Positions 7,312 through 15,651 of a stretch of 64,000 nt of DNA are shown one piece after another. This DNA is from Pseudobdellovibrionaceae bacterium. GTDB taxonomy: Bacteria > Bdellovibrionota > Bdellovibrionia > Bdellovibrionales > Bdellovibrionaceae. The stretch is taken from positions 171,398 to 235,397 of the forward strand of contig JAOASS010000016.1 in NCBI GenBank assembly GCA_030158485.1, written 5' to 3'. The position numbers were made by a program, and so were the translations under genes. How positions within the stretch are numbered: position 1 is the stretch's first letter; each line of letters begins with the position of its first letter. A model generated the notes under the pieces. The model ran no database searches and was not told where the DNA came from. It saw only the letters and a program-made list of their open reading frames with translations.

Positions 7312-8294
7312 TTTTTTTTCTTTTTCATGCCACTTTTTTTCTTTCGAATCCTATTTTTGCCCAGAAAGTTGAAAAATTAAAATTACAGAAATTTGAATCT
7401 CAGAAAAGATTCAACAACCATCTTTACGGGGGGATTTCGGGTCTTACTTATGCAGATGGTTTTTTGTGGTCAATTTCAGACGACCGAGGACAGTACGGTC
7501 CCCCACGTCTTTATAAGAATTCTATTATTGATAACGTGGTTAAAATTGAAAATGAGATATTACTTTTGGCACCCACAGATTCGTTGGTTGTTGATTATGA
7601 GGCACTTTATCGATTTAAAAATGGAGATTTTTTAATATCATCGGAAGGTGATTTAAATAAGAAACCAAGAGTAGCTCCTTATCTTAAGTTTTGGTCTGAA
7701 GCTAAAAAATGGGGAATAGAAATCGAACTACCACCAGATTTATATTCTGAAAAAATTGGCATGCAGACAAAAGGGCTTCAAAATAATTCTGCATTTGAAG
7801 CGGTCACAGTGAGCCAAGATGAAAAAACAATCTACCTCATTTCAGAAGCGCCACTTTATCAAAATAAAAAGTCAGAAATTGAATTTTTAACTTACGAAAG
7901 AAGTGAAAAATATAATCATCATTGGAAGCTCAAGTCTCGGCAAATTTATACCAGAGGAGCTGCTTCTAAAAGTATTATAGAGGTCATGCGAGGCGTGAGT
8001 GAAATCCTTTATTGGAATAAAGATCATTTATTAGTTCTTGAGCGTTGGGTTCGCCTAAATCAGTCAAAAGTCATTAAAATCGGGGCTGAACTTTTTTCAG
8101 TAAATCTGAAAAATCTAAAGAAGAAAAAGATTTTTACTTTTGATGCTGATTTGGCTGCTAACTGGGAAGGTCTCGCGTGGGGACCCAATCTTTCAGATGG
8201 ACGAAAACTTTTGATATTGGTATCAGACAATAACTTCGAAAAACAGACGCCAACTCAATATTTATTTTTGGCTTTTCAAGAGGAATCACCGTGA
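7299..8294 (+). CDS. Exported phytase-like (esterase-like) domain protein
   Basis: 331 residues with a signal peptide (MEKLIFFLFHATFFLSNPIFAQ). The pattern GGISGLTYADGFLWSISDD, then DYEALYRF, FLISSEGD, NNSAFEAVTV and SEAPL matches the Phytase-like family (PF13449), a beta-propeller fold with a proposed esterase or phosphatase activity that is poorly tested. Probably periplasmic. Its end overlaps the next gene as GTGA (8291-8294), so the downstream methyltransferase is translationally coupled. Confidence 0.8.
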   Translation: MEKLIFFLFHATFFLSNPIFAQKVEKLKLQKFESQKRFNNHLYGGISGLTYADGFLWSISDDRGQYGPPRLYKNSIIDNVVKIENEILLLAPTDSLVVDYEALYRFKNGDFLISSEGDLNKKPRVAPYLKFWSEAKKWGIEIELPPDLYSEKIGMQTKGLQNNSAFEAVTVSQDEKTIYLISEAPLYQNKKSEIEFLTYERSEKYNHHWKLKSRQIYTRGAASKSIIEVMRGVSEILYWNKDHLLVLERWVRLNQSKVIKIGAELFSVNLKNLKKKKIFTFDADLAANWEGLAWGPNLSDGRKLLILVSDNNFEKQTPTQYLFLAFQEESP

Positions 8295-9580
8295 CGGTTT
8301 GGACTATTAAAAAAGACGCCCAATACAGAGTAAAGCTCCAGCACCCTTGGGTTTATCGAGATGAACTTAAGCAAGCTCCAGAATTACCCTACCGGGGAGC
8401 TCCTGTTGAACTTCGCTCGGAGACTGGTGATGTCTTGGCTCGTGGTTATGGAAATTTGACTTCCAAGTTGGCCTTTCGTGTTTTGAGTTTTGGTAGTTTT
8501 ACGGGAAACCCAACAAGTCAGGAATTTGTTCTTTATAAACTTACAAATGCTTGGAAGTTGCGAAAGCGTCTTGGCTTCAAAGGCAGCTTTCGGCTTTGTT
8601 TTGGTGAAGGGGATGGGCTAACAGGACTTGTTATAGATTATTACAAACTGGATCTTCCAGTTCCTGTGCAAGTTTTGGCTTGTCAAATTTTGACAGCAGG
8701 ACAAGAAAATATCTTCAGAGCTTTTCCAGAACTACTTAAGATTTTAATAGAGCGTGCTAATGAGCAAGGCTTAACAAATATCGCGTGGGACCGTACGGCT
8801 GTGATTTATCGAAATGATGTGAAAGTCAGAGAGCACGAAGGATTGAAAAAAGAAGAAGCTCGCTTTGTGCAAAATTTAAAAGATATTGATTGGACAAATG
8901 CTCCAATTATTTTAAATTCTTGGAATTGGAATGAAACTGTTAGATTGCATTGTGATCTTTACCAAGGGCAAAAGACGGGTCTTTTTCTAGATCAGTCTTA
9001 TAATATTCATTCTGTTTTAAGTTTTATGACAAAATTCAATGATAAGAAAAAAATAAAAATTCTTGATATTTGTTGTTATGTTGGCCATTGGTCTGCTCAA
9101 TTTTCTCACTGGGCTAAAACAAATAATATTGAGCTTGAAATCGATCTATTAGATATTTCAGAATCGGCACTGAAGTATGCTGAAGGAAATGCGAAAGCTA
9201 ACGGTCATGCAATAGTTCGGACGATCAAACAGGATGCTTTAGAAGACTGGTCTTTAGAAGAAAAATCTTATGATGTTGTAATTTGTGACCCTCCGGCTTT
9301 TGTGAAGTCGATGAAAGATAAAGATAAAGGTTTGGGTGCCTATGTGCGCTTGAATACCGAATCGATTAAGCGCGTCGCCAAAAGTGGTCTGCTTGTCACT
9401 TGTTCTTGTTCTGGAATAGTAGAGCGTGAAGACTTCGATAAAGCGATTCAGAAAGGCTTTTTAAGAAGTGAACGTCAGGGACAGCTTTTATTCAGGGGTG
9501 GAAATGCGTGGGATCATCCGGCTCGACCAAACTTTCCTGAAGGTCAATATTTAAAAATGAATACTTATTTGGTAGATTAG
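8291..9580 (+). CDS. RlmI-type 23S rRNA (cytosine-5) methyltransferase
   Basis: 429 residues with a GTG start inside the previous stop. An N-terminal PUA-like RNA-binding domain (HPWVYRDEL, GDVLARGYGN) is followed by an insert with GEGDGLTGLVIDYY and a Rossmann methyltransferase domain: KTGLFLDQSYN, LDICCYVGHWS (SAM binding), CDPPAFVKS (catalytic DPPA-F motif) and VTCSCSG (candidate catalytic cysteine). This is the order of RlmI/YccW and related SAM-dependent rRNA methyltransferases. The exact target base is inferred from the family. The stop interlocks with the convergent gene at 9577-9580. Confidence 0.85.
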   Translation: MTVWTIKKDAQYRVKLQHPWVYRDELKQAPELPYRGAPVELRSETGDVLARGYGNLTSKLAFRVLSFGSFTGNPTSQEFVLYKLTNAWKLRKRLGFKGSFRLCFGEGDGLTGLVIDYYKLDLPVPVQVLACQILTAGQENIFRAFPELLKILIERANEQGLTNIAWDRTAVIYRNDVKVREHEGLKKEEARFVQNLKDIDWTNAPIILNSWNWNETVRLHCDLYQGQKTGLFLDQSYNIHSVLSFMTKFNDKKKIKILDICCYVGHWSAQFSHWAKTNNIELEIDLLDISESALKYAEGNAKANGHAIVRTIKQDALEDWSLEEKSYDVVICDPPAFVKSMKDKDKGLGAYVRLNTESIKRVAKSGLLVTCSCSGIVEREDFDKAIQKGFLRSERQGQLLFRGGNAWDHPARPNFPEGQYLKMNTYLVD

Positions 9581-10095
9581 TTTTTTTTGGCACGATCAGC
9601 TACTTTTTGAATATACGCGATAAAATCAGGATCTTCACCCAGAAGAAGTTCTGGAAGAACGTCCCTAAAATCTTGTCGTTTACACCAGAATCTTATGTAG
9701 TCATCCCAGGTCGCCCAAAGACGTTGAGTTTGTTTGTTCATTTTTTCTTCGTAAACTAAGATATAGGCTCGTTCAAAAAGTGAAACCAGTAAATCATATA
9801 TAATTTGTTTTCGTTCTTTCTGTTCAGCACTGAGCTTTTCATCTGTTATGAGATTTGACATCAATCCAAGATCTGCATTTTCAAGAAGTATTTTGGAAAA
9901 ATCAGCGTATTCATCTGTCAATTGTTGATAAATTTCTTCTTCTTCATTTTGTCGTTCTTTACGTTGTTCCATTATGAAAACAATAATAGCGAAAGGAAGA
10001 GCGACAACGGTTACTACATAACTTGAAATTTCCCAAAATTCTCCGTCGAAAAACCAGTCCTGTATCATTTTTTGCACTTTCTGTTTGTCGTTCAT
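9577..10095 (-). CDS. Single-pass membrane protein of unknown function
   Basis: 172 residues. One membrane segment near the N-terminus (about residues 24-42, SSYVVTVVALPFAIIVFIM), then a charged helix (EQRKERQNEEEEIYQQLTDEY) and a helical cytoplasmic domain with several Trp and Tyr. It resembles small membrane proteins of the DUF4760 kind, but no family is certain. An internal ATG at 10068 is an alternative start. Monocistronic as far as can be seen, divergent from the gene at 10300. Confidence 0.65.
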   Translation of the reverse strand: MNDKQKVQKMIQDWFFDGEFWEISSYVVTVVALPFAIIVFIMEQRKERQNEEEEIYQQLTDEYADFSKILLENADLGLMSNLITDEKLSAEQKERKQIIYDLLVSLFERAYILVYEEKMNKQTQRLWATWDDYIRFWCKRQDFRDVLPELLLGEDPDFIAYIQKVADRAKKN

Positions 10096-10224
10096 TTACG
10101 TCAGTCTCATTTTAAGACGAAACTTTGTATCTGCCAAACTTCTCGACAGTCGAGACCTCAAAGTGGCCGAACTCCTAGTCTTGTCTCTGGTTGGGGCACC
10201 AGGGCTAGTCTAGGATTGTCAGGA

Positions 10225-10240
10225 CAGATTTCGGAATCTG
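10225..10240. repeat. Short perfect hairpin CAGATT-TCGG-AATCTG
   Basis: Six-base perfect arms around TCGG in the 204-base spacer between divergent genes (10096-10299). A close variant, CAGATTTCGGATCTG, occurs at 4792-4806. No T-run follows, so an operator or RNA element is as likely as a terminator. The rest of the spacer shows no further gene. Confidence 0.4.
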
Positions 10241-10299
10241 ACATTTGGCATTTTGAGTGCAATTAACAAAAGCAGAGAATAAGCAGAATTGAGGTCGTT

Positions 10300-11424
10300 A
10301 TGGAGAATAATAATATAAAGTGGTTTGCAGCCGGTGCCGGCATGCTGATCATCATGTTATTGTTTTCTTTTACTCAAACTCTAAATACGGCGCACAATTC
10401 AAAGTCTCTTGATGATTTTCTAAAAGTTTCCATGCCCAGGCCGATCAAAGAATTTATACTGGGTTTTACTTTAGAAGGCCGCCAAGTGATCAGGGAAGTT
10501 GAAGCTGGTATGGCCATTAATACTATTATTTCAAAAGTTCCTAAAAAATCCACAGGCAGTTTAACAAAAGCCTTAGTGGATAAGGGATCTAAAATAAAAA
10601 GTTATAATAATGCCATAGAAGCTGCTAGAAAAAAGAGTCTCATAAACGAACAGCGACGTCGTCAATTCCAAGCGAGAGTCATTGAACAAGCGGAAAGATA
10701 CAGACAAAGTCTAAGAATTCAAACGTTAAGCCAAAACGAATATGAGCAAGCAGAGAATCTTTGGAAAAATCCAAAATTGCAGGTTGAAACTTCACCTGAA
10801 AATCAAAATAAGAAAGAGGAAGTCCAAAAACTAACTTCTGCTGAATGGAAAAGTTTGATTTTAACTCAGCCAAATGAAGCCAACATACAAAAATTGATTA
10901 AAGCTTTGACGTCTGGAGAAATTGAGCAAGATACGTATTTAGAAATTTCTGAAACATTGATTAAAGATAATTCGCAAGAAAAAAGAAGAATGGGTATTTG
11001 GGCTTTAACTTCAGTCTATAATCGCTATGCGTTCATATCTTCGGCTCATTTGGTCAATGAAACTGATGCAACAACTCAGAAAACATTGAATGACTATATG
11101 TATAACTATAATCGAATTCAAACTTTAGGTATTCTTGAAGAGGTATTAAAATCACAAGATTCAGTTGCTGCCGCGGCGGCAGCTCAATCGATTACTAAAG
11201 CGATTCAAAATATTAAGTCAGCTTCGAATACAACTCAAAGTTCAAATGAAAGAAACAGTCCGCGGACCGGTGGAATTCCTCAACAAGTTAAACAACTCAC
11301 TTTGACGTCTTATCAGCGTCTTATTCCAACTTTAAAGTTTGTTGCAGAAAATAATTTAAATAATCTTTCGCAGTGGGCCCAGAATCTGCTTTCACAGTTG
11401 CAGACGGCAGCGACAACTGCCTAA
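10300..11424 (+). CDS. Membrane-anchored helical protein of unknown function
   Basis: 374 residues. One N-terminal membrane anchor (about residues 8-26, FAAGAGMLIIMLLFSFTQT), then a long soluble part that is almost all helical: charged helices at 90-150 rich in Arg, Gln and Glu, a region of helical pairs at 190-300 that looks HEAT-like, and a Ser/Asn/Pro linker before the last helix. The ATG has GAGG upstream. Its end is eight bases from the next gene, a likely outer-membrane protein, so both may belong to one envelope function. No domain is recognised. Confidence 0.65.
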   Translation: MENNNIKWFAAGAGMLIIMLLFSFTQTLNTAHNSKSLDDFLKVSMPRPIKEFILGFTLEGRQVIREVEAGMAINTIISKVPKKSTGSLTKALVDKGSKIKSYNNAIEAARKKSLINEQRRRQFQARVIEQAERYRQSLRIQTLSQNEYEQAENLWKNPKLQVETSPENQNKKEEVQKLTSAEWKSLILTQPNEANIQKLIKALTSGEIEQDTYLEISETLIKDNSQEKRRMGIWALTSVYNRYAFISSAHLVNETDATTQKTLNDYMYNYNRIQTLGILEEVLKSQDSVAAAAAAQSITKAIQNIKSASNTTQSSNERNSPRTGGIPQQVKQLTLTSYQRLIPTLKFVAENNLNNLSQWAQNLLSQLQTAATTA

Positions 11425-11432
11425 TATAATAT

Positions 11433-12146
11433 ATGCTTTGGTGGCGTAGTTTATATTTAATATTCGCATCTCTATTAACTAACGCAGCAGACTTTGAATT
11501 TCCAAGCGGCTTAACAGATCAAGATGTTCCAGCAATAGTGAAATCTTTTAATTCGGGATTTCTGACGCGAACATCAATTAATTTGCTAGGACTTGAAGAT
11601 TACAATACGCAAGTCAACTTCAGATTTAATTTTATTGATACAAAAAAAATTTCTAAGTTGGGTAATGGATCTAAAAAAGAGGAAGTTAAACTTCAAGAGT
11701 TAACATTTTCTAAAAAATTGCCTTTAAATACAGAAATAGGTTTGCATTCTAGTCTTTCAATCTTTGATCGTGATATCAGTTCATACGGTGGTTATGTGCG
11801 CTGGGAATTTTTTTTAACTTCATGGGGTGGAGTTAACTTACTAGGACATGCTGCTAGTGGGAATTATAAAAATGTTTTAGGTACAAATCTTTATGGAAGT
11901 TCATTAAATATAGATTTAAATTTATGGTCATTTTATTTTTCAGCAGGTTCTGGTTTTGTTCGAACTACAAATACTTTTGATCCAATTTTATTTGGGACAA
12001 CAGATCAGCCGGCAGTTACTTATGGAAAACTTTATTCTCATCAAAATGTGAAGCTTTCTTATCTGTGGAATAACTTTTCTTTGACTGGTCAATTAGATTG
12101 GGTCAAAGATTTTTTTAGTTCAATGAGTATAAGTTATTTATTTTGA
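11433..12146 (+). CDS. Probable outer-membrane beta-barrel protein
   Basis: 237 residues with a signal peptide (MLWWRSLYLIFASLLTNAAD). The mature part is made of alternating amphipathic strands (GGYVRWEFFLTSWGGVNLLG, SLNIDLNLWSFYFSAGSG) and ends in Phe (SISYLF), the usual signature for barrel insertion into the outer membrane. No family is recognised. Eight bases follow the stop of 11424. Its 3' end overlaps the convergent rfaE2 gene by 13 bases. Confidence 0.65.
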   Translation: MLWWRSLYLIFASLLTNAADFEFPSGLTDQDVPAIVKSFNSGFLTRTSINLLGLEDYNTQVNFRFNFIDTKKISKLGNGSKKEEVKLQELTFSKKLPLNTEIGLHSSLSIFDRDISSYGGYVRWEFFLTSWGGVNLLGHAASGNYKNVLGTNLYGSSLNIDLNLWSFYFSAGSGFVRTTNTFDPILFGTTDQPAVTYGKLYSHQNVKLSYLWNNFSLTGQLDWVKDFFSSMSISYLF

Positions 12147-12601
12147 GATTTTTCAATCAGTCGAGTTGTTGATTTGCCTTCGATAAAAGCTAGTGAATAA
12201 ACTTTTCCACCATATGATTGCACAAATGGTGCACCGATAATTTGATCAATTTTCCAATCTCCACCTTTAGCTAAAATATCAGGTTTGATGAGTCGAATAA
12301 TTCTTTCAGGAGTTTCGTCATCGAATAAAAAAGTAAAATCAACACAGTTTAGGGAAGCTAAAATTTCTGCACGGTCATTTTCTATTTGTACTGGGCGAGT
12401 TGGACCTTTTAACTTTTTGACACTGCTATCTGTATTCAGAGCGACTATCAAAATATCGCCCAGCGCTTTAGCTGCGTGTAGATATCTAACATGTCCAACA
12501 TGCAGTAAGTCGAAGCAGCCGTTCGTGAAAATTAATTTTTTATTTTGTCGTAGAAACTTGATTTGATGTAACAGATCAGATTCAGTCGTAAACTGACCCA
12601 T
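12134..12601 (-). CDS. rfaE2: RfaE2/HldE-type heptose-1-phosphate adenylyltransferase
   Basis: 155 residues, the length of the stand-alone adenylyltransferase. TNGCFDLLHVGHVRYL carries the HxGH nucleotidyltransferase motif, followed by VALNTDSSVKKLKGPTRPV and the C-terminal EGKSTTRLIEK (substrate and ATP loop). It activates D-glycero-beta-D-manno-heptose 1-phosphate with ATP to ADP-heptose for the lipopolysaccharide core. The kinase half (RfaE1) is not adjacent. The start codon overlaps the stop of the RDD gene (TAATG at 12601), so translation is probably coupled. Confidence 0.9.
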   Translation of the reverse strand: MGQFTTESDLLHQIKFLRQNKKLIFTNGCFDLLHVGHVRYLHAAKALGDILIVALNTDSSVKKLKGPTRPVQIENDRAEILASLNCVDFTFLFDDETPERIIRLIKPDILAKGGDWKIDQIIGAPFVQSYGGKVYSLAFIEGKSTTRLIEKSQNK

Positions 12602-13341
12602 TAGCGCTTTCTATATGTGCAAAGACCAGAAACTCCACCTAGGTCACGACCTAAAGCCCAGCTAAGGAGTGGAATTGTAATGACACCAGTTACCATGATT
12701 AAAATTTGTCGATAAAATACTTTTAAACCGAATGTGGCTTTGTTCATTTCTTCTGGTAAACCCATTCGCTGTTCATAAGCCCATTCGCCCAAAGTACAAC
12801 CAACAAACATTCTTTGAGCTACGTAGTAAACAAATCCAACAACTAAAAAAACAGCAGCTGTTGAAAGCCAAACTTCAGTTCCACCATCTGCAATTGACTT
12901 AATCAGATCCAGTTTTAATGTAAAAATAAGTGTCATGAGGTAAAGAAGACTTAATGCAGTGATCAAAAGTAAGTCTAAAAATCCTGCTGATAAACTGGGA
13001 GCTGTTTGTAAGTACGGTGAAAGAGATTTGCTTTTATCTTGGAAGCTGAGAGCCTTATTTTTGTCATTTAAATTTTTAAGAATATTGTCGACAGTTTGGT
13101 TTGCAGCAGAAGGAGTCGGAGGAGTCTTTCGAACTTCTGGTCGAGGAAGCGGAGTATCTAAACGAAGATTGCGAGCTGTCAAAGAGTTGGAACTGTTTGT
13201 TGGTGTTGTTAACTTTGAAACGGGCTTAGCAATGGAAGTCGGGATTGAACCTAGAGATTCTTTTTTTGGATGAAATCCAAGGCCTTTGGTCAGGGGTTTG
13301 AATTGAAAGTCATCCTGTTGGTTCCCATTAAGATCGTTCAT
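12601..13341 (-). CDS. RDD family membrane protein with a disordered N-terminus
   Basis: 246 residues. Residues 1-115 are polar, rich in Ser, Pro, Thr and Asn, and look unstructured. The rest is an RDD-type membrane domain with three hydrophobic stretches (AGFLDLLLITALSLLYLM, WLSTAAVFLVVGFVYYV, ILIMVTGVITIPLLSWALG) and the typical GCTLGEWAYEQRM turn. RDD proteins are poorly understood membrane proteins, and some take part in ion exchange. It overlaps rsmE by four bases (ATGA at 13338-13341) and rfaE2 by one base. Confidence 0.8.
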   Translation of the reverse strand: MNDLNGNQQDDFQFKPLTKGLGFHPKKESLGSIPTSIAKPVSKLTTPTNSSNSLTARNLRLDTPLPRPEVRKTPPTPSAANQTVDNILKNLNDKNKALSFQDKSKSLSPYLQTAPSLSAGFLDLLLITALSLLYLMTLIFTLKLDLIKSIADGGTEVWLSTAAVFLVVGFVYYVAQRMFVGCTLGEWAYEQRMGLPEEMNKATFGLKVFYRQILIMVTGVITIPLLSWALGRDLGGVSGLCTYRKR

Positions 13342-14099
13342 TTAGTCTTCCTCATTAATCCTAGCTCATACTTTAGGACGCTGATGAGAGCGATGCAAGC
13401 GGTTTCAACTCGCAGAATTTGATCACCGACTGTGACGGGCTGAATTCCTATTTTATGCAAACTCGAGACTTCTTGTTTGGAAAAGCCACCTTCTCCACCA
13501 ACAATAACCCAAGTATCTGACCACTTTTTCAGATTTTGTGGCTTTAAATAATCTTGTAGTGCCATCGCATCATCGCCTTCATATCCAAATAGACACAAGG
13601 AACGATGAATTGGGTCCATTTCCTGAAGGAATATATTCAAGGGCCTGGGCTGGACTAAAGTCATAAGCTCGCCTCGACCACACTGTTGTGTTGATGAAAC
13701 AATAATTTTTTGCCAGCGATCCCATTTGTTTTCCGATATTTTTTCACTGGATTTGATGAAGCTACAGTCAGAAGTTAAAAGTTGGATTGAATGAACTCCC
13801 AATTCCACAGCTTTTTCTAAAACAGACTCTAATACTGGAAAGCGGGGAATACAAAGTGCTAACTTCAAGTAGGGTTCAGGTAGAGTTGCGATAACACGCT
13901 CTTCAATGATATTTGCCAAAGCTGTTTTTTTTAAAATTTCTGTAGCTTCTACAAGATAAGCTTTACCTTCGATAATGACTTCAAATTTTGAGCCTTTTTC
14001 TTGTCGACAAACTTCAAAAATATGATGAAAAAGATCGCTTTCAAATTTGACAGTTTGAGGAGTCAAAATATTTTTTTTTTCGATCCAGTAGCGACGCAT
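13338..14099 (-). CDS. rsmE: RsmE: 16S rRNA m3U1498 methyltransferase
   Basis: 253 residues. N-terminal PUA-like part (MRRYWIE, FHHIFEVCRQEKGSKFEVI), then a SPOUT knot domain with KAVELGVHSIQLLTSDCS, VGGEGGFSKQEV and GDQILRVETACIALISVL, which build the SAM-binding knot. It methylates U1498 of 16S rRNA in the assembled small subunit. Four bases separate it from prmA and it overlaps the RDD gene, giving an operon prmA-rsmE-RDD-rfaE2. Confidence 0.93.
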   Translation of the reverse strand: MRRYWIEKKNILTPQTVKFESDLFHHIFEVCRQEKGSKFEVIIEGKAYLVEATEILKKTALANIIEERVIATLPEPYLKLALCIPRFPVLESVLEKAVELGVHSIQLLTSDCSFIKSSEKISENKWDRWQKIIVSSTQQCGRGELMTLVQPRPLNIFLQEMDPIHRSLCLFGYEGDDAMALQDYLKPQNLKKWSDTWVIVGGEGGFSKQEVSSLHKIGIQPVTVGDQILRVETACIALISVLKYELGLMRKTK

Positions 14100-14103
14100 A
14101 AAC

Positions 14104-15030
14104 TTATGTTGCTCGAGCTAGCCAGAAGCCAACCCAATCCTCTTTTTCCAAGCGCCGTATAACTTTAAGTTTTGAATCTTCAATAAATTTTTCGAAAAAC
14201 AAAGATTCTCTTTCGACTAGAATGCCAGTCACAAAAATTTGACCTTCTGGCTTGAGAACACGAAGAAGTTCAGATCGCAATTGAATGAGGACTCCGTCTA
14301 CAATATTAGCCATAACCACATCATATTTTTCACGAACTTCTTCTAAAAGTTCTGATGTGATTTGAATATCAGTCATCTCATTTAATTTTATATTTTCTTT
14401 TGAAACCCGGTGCGCTTCTAGATCAATATCAATTCCTTTAATTGACTGAAAACCATTCAGTCGGGCCATCATAGCAAGAATGGCAGTGCCAGTCCCAACA
14501 TCAAGAAAGTTCATCAACTTGATTTTATCAGGATTTTTTTGAGCATACTTTTCAACAAAGTAGGCAGCCATCTGGGTTGTGGCATGAGTTCCCGTTCCAA
14601 AAGCCATGCCGGGATCAATGCGAATTGACTTATCTGCTTCTGCAGGTATTTTCTGCCAAGAGGGTACAATCCAAACTTTTTGAGTCAATGCGAATGGAAC
14701 AAATCCTTTTTTCCATTCTTCAAGCCAGTCTTTATGTTTTTCTTCATAAATTTGCCAGCTGATTCGATCATCGAGTTTTTTAATTTCTTCGAAATACTCC
14801 GTGACGGGTTTTTCGGAGAAAAAAACATCAATTTCATGAGATCTTTGTTTTAAAACTCGTGGTTCGTATGCCAGATCGTGCTGAGTATAAGCGAGCGCTT
14901 CAGAGATACCGCTTGCACCATAGTCGATACTTAAAGTTGTGATGATGTCCTCGGACATGGCAGTCAAATTTTGGACGCGAATTCGAAAATAAGTTTCAGG
15001 TGTATTTGTCACTGAATCCTTATGCCACAA
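14104..15030 (-). CDS. prmA: PrmA: ribosomal protein L11 methyltransferase
   Basis: 308 residues from the ATG at 15030. A GTG at 15012 (302 residues) has AAGGA five bases upstream and may be the true start. The N-terminal L11-recognition part begins YFRIRVQNL. The catalytic domain has IDPGMAFGTGTHATTQM and FLDVGTGTAILAMMA (SAM site), then MANIVDGVLI. It trimethylates ribosomal protein L11 in the cytosol. First gene of the operon with rsmE. Confidence 0.93.
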   Translation of the reverse strand: MWHKDSVTNTPETYFRIRVQNLTAMSEDIITTLSIDYGASGISEALAYTQHDLAYEPRVLKQRSHEIDVFFSEKPVTEYFEEIKKLDDRISWQIYEEKHKDWLEEWKKGFVPFALTQKVWIVPSWQKIPAEADKSIRIDPGMAFGTGTHATTQMAAYFVEKYAQKNPDKIKLMNFLDVGTGTAILAMMARLNGFQSIKGIDIDLEAHRVSKENIKLNEMTDIQITSELLEEVREKYDVVMANIVDGVLIQLRSELLRVLKPEGQIFVTGILVERESLFFEKFIEDSKLKVIRRLEKEDWVGFWLARAT

Positions 15031-15098
15031 CTAATGGGGACTCGCAATACGAAGGAGTCATATTTTCAAGTCAGATTGTTTTTAATAACAGCTTAAAT

Positions 15099-15476
15099 CT
15101 ATTTTTTTAGCTGAACTAAATCACCTGCCATAATGCCTGTTTGTTCAAGCATCGGCAGAGCTTCGCGGTCTAGAAGTTTGATTAATCGAGCTACCGTGAC
15201 ACGTTCGTAGACCGCAATAATTTTAAGTTCGCCAACGGGAACTAAAATCTCACCGATATTGGTTGCGCCGCTTGCGTCTCGGATATTGATTTTACGTTGC
15301 GCCGTAAGAGTTTGCCCGCTTTTCATTCCAGCTTCTGTTCCTGCATTTATGTAATAGTCTTTATAGATTTTATCAGTATCAGAAAGAGTAATATTTCGTC
15401 TGACGTCAACAACACGAATTTCATTACTAAATGCAAAACATGAACTCAAAAATAAAATAAGCGAAGTCAACTTCAT
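15099..15476 (-). CDS. Exported protein, possibly FlgT C-domain-like
   Basis: 125 residues from the ATG at 15476 (MKLTSLILFLSSCFAFS, a signal peptide). A start seven codons upstream is less likely. The mature part reads like an SH3-type beta barrel: INAGTEAGMKSGQTLTAQR, IGEILVPVGELKIIAVYE, then GIMAGDLVQLKK. This pattern recalls the C-terminal domain of FlgT and similar periplasmic envelope proteins, but the match is too weak to name it. It stands alone between prmA and the terminator at 15576-15612. Confidence 0.65.
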   Translation of the reverse strand: MKLTSLILFLSSCFAFSNEIRVVDVRRNITLSDTDKIYKDYYINAGTEAGMKSGQTLTAQRKINIRDASGATNIGEILVPVGELKIIAVYERVTVARLIKLLDREALPMLEQTGIMAGDLVQLKK

Positions 15477-15575
15477 GCTTAACTTATCGGCCTGCAAAAA
15501 ATGCTACTTAAGGCTATATCTTCATTGAGTTTAATACGGCTGCAATTTGCGACCTTGGGCTGGTTTTCTATGAAG

Positions 15576-15612
15576 AAAAGACTGCCTTACATTGAATAAG
15601 ACAGTCTTTTTT
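15576..15612 (-). terminator. Intrinsic terminator after the pseudouridine synthase gene, bidirectional in form
   Basis: AAAAGACTG (15576-15584) pairs with CAGTCTTTT (15602-15610), and CTTA/TAAG inside extends the stem. On the minus strand the hairpin is followed by TTTTCTTC, 40 bases after the stop at 15652. The plus-strand reading also ends in six Ts, so it could stop transcription from both sides. Confidence 0.75.
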
Positions 15613-15651
15613 GAGAACTAAATGAATTCTTGATTCTACGTGATTTGGAAC

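Noticed and set aside
10072-10266. A 64-codon open frame in the divergent spacer
   Set aside because: No ribosome site, no recognisable composition, and it contains the hairpin at 10225-10240. It also overlaps the start of the minus-strand gene. Treated as chance.
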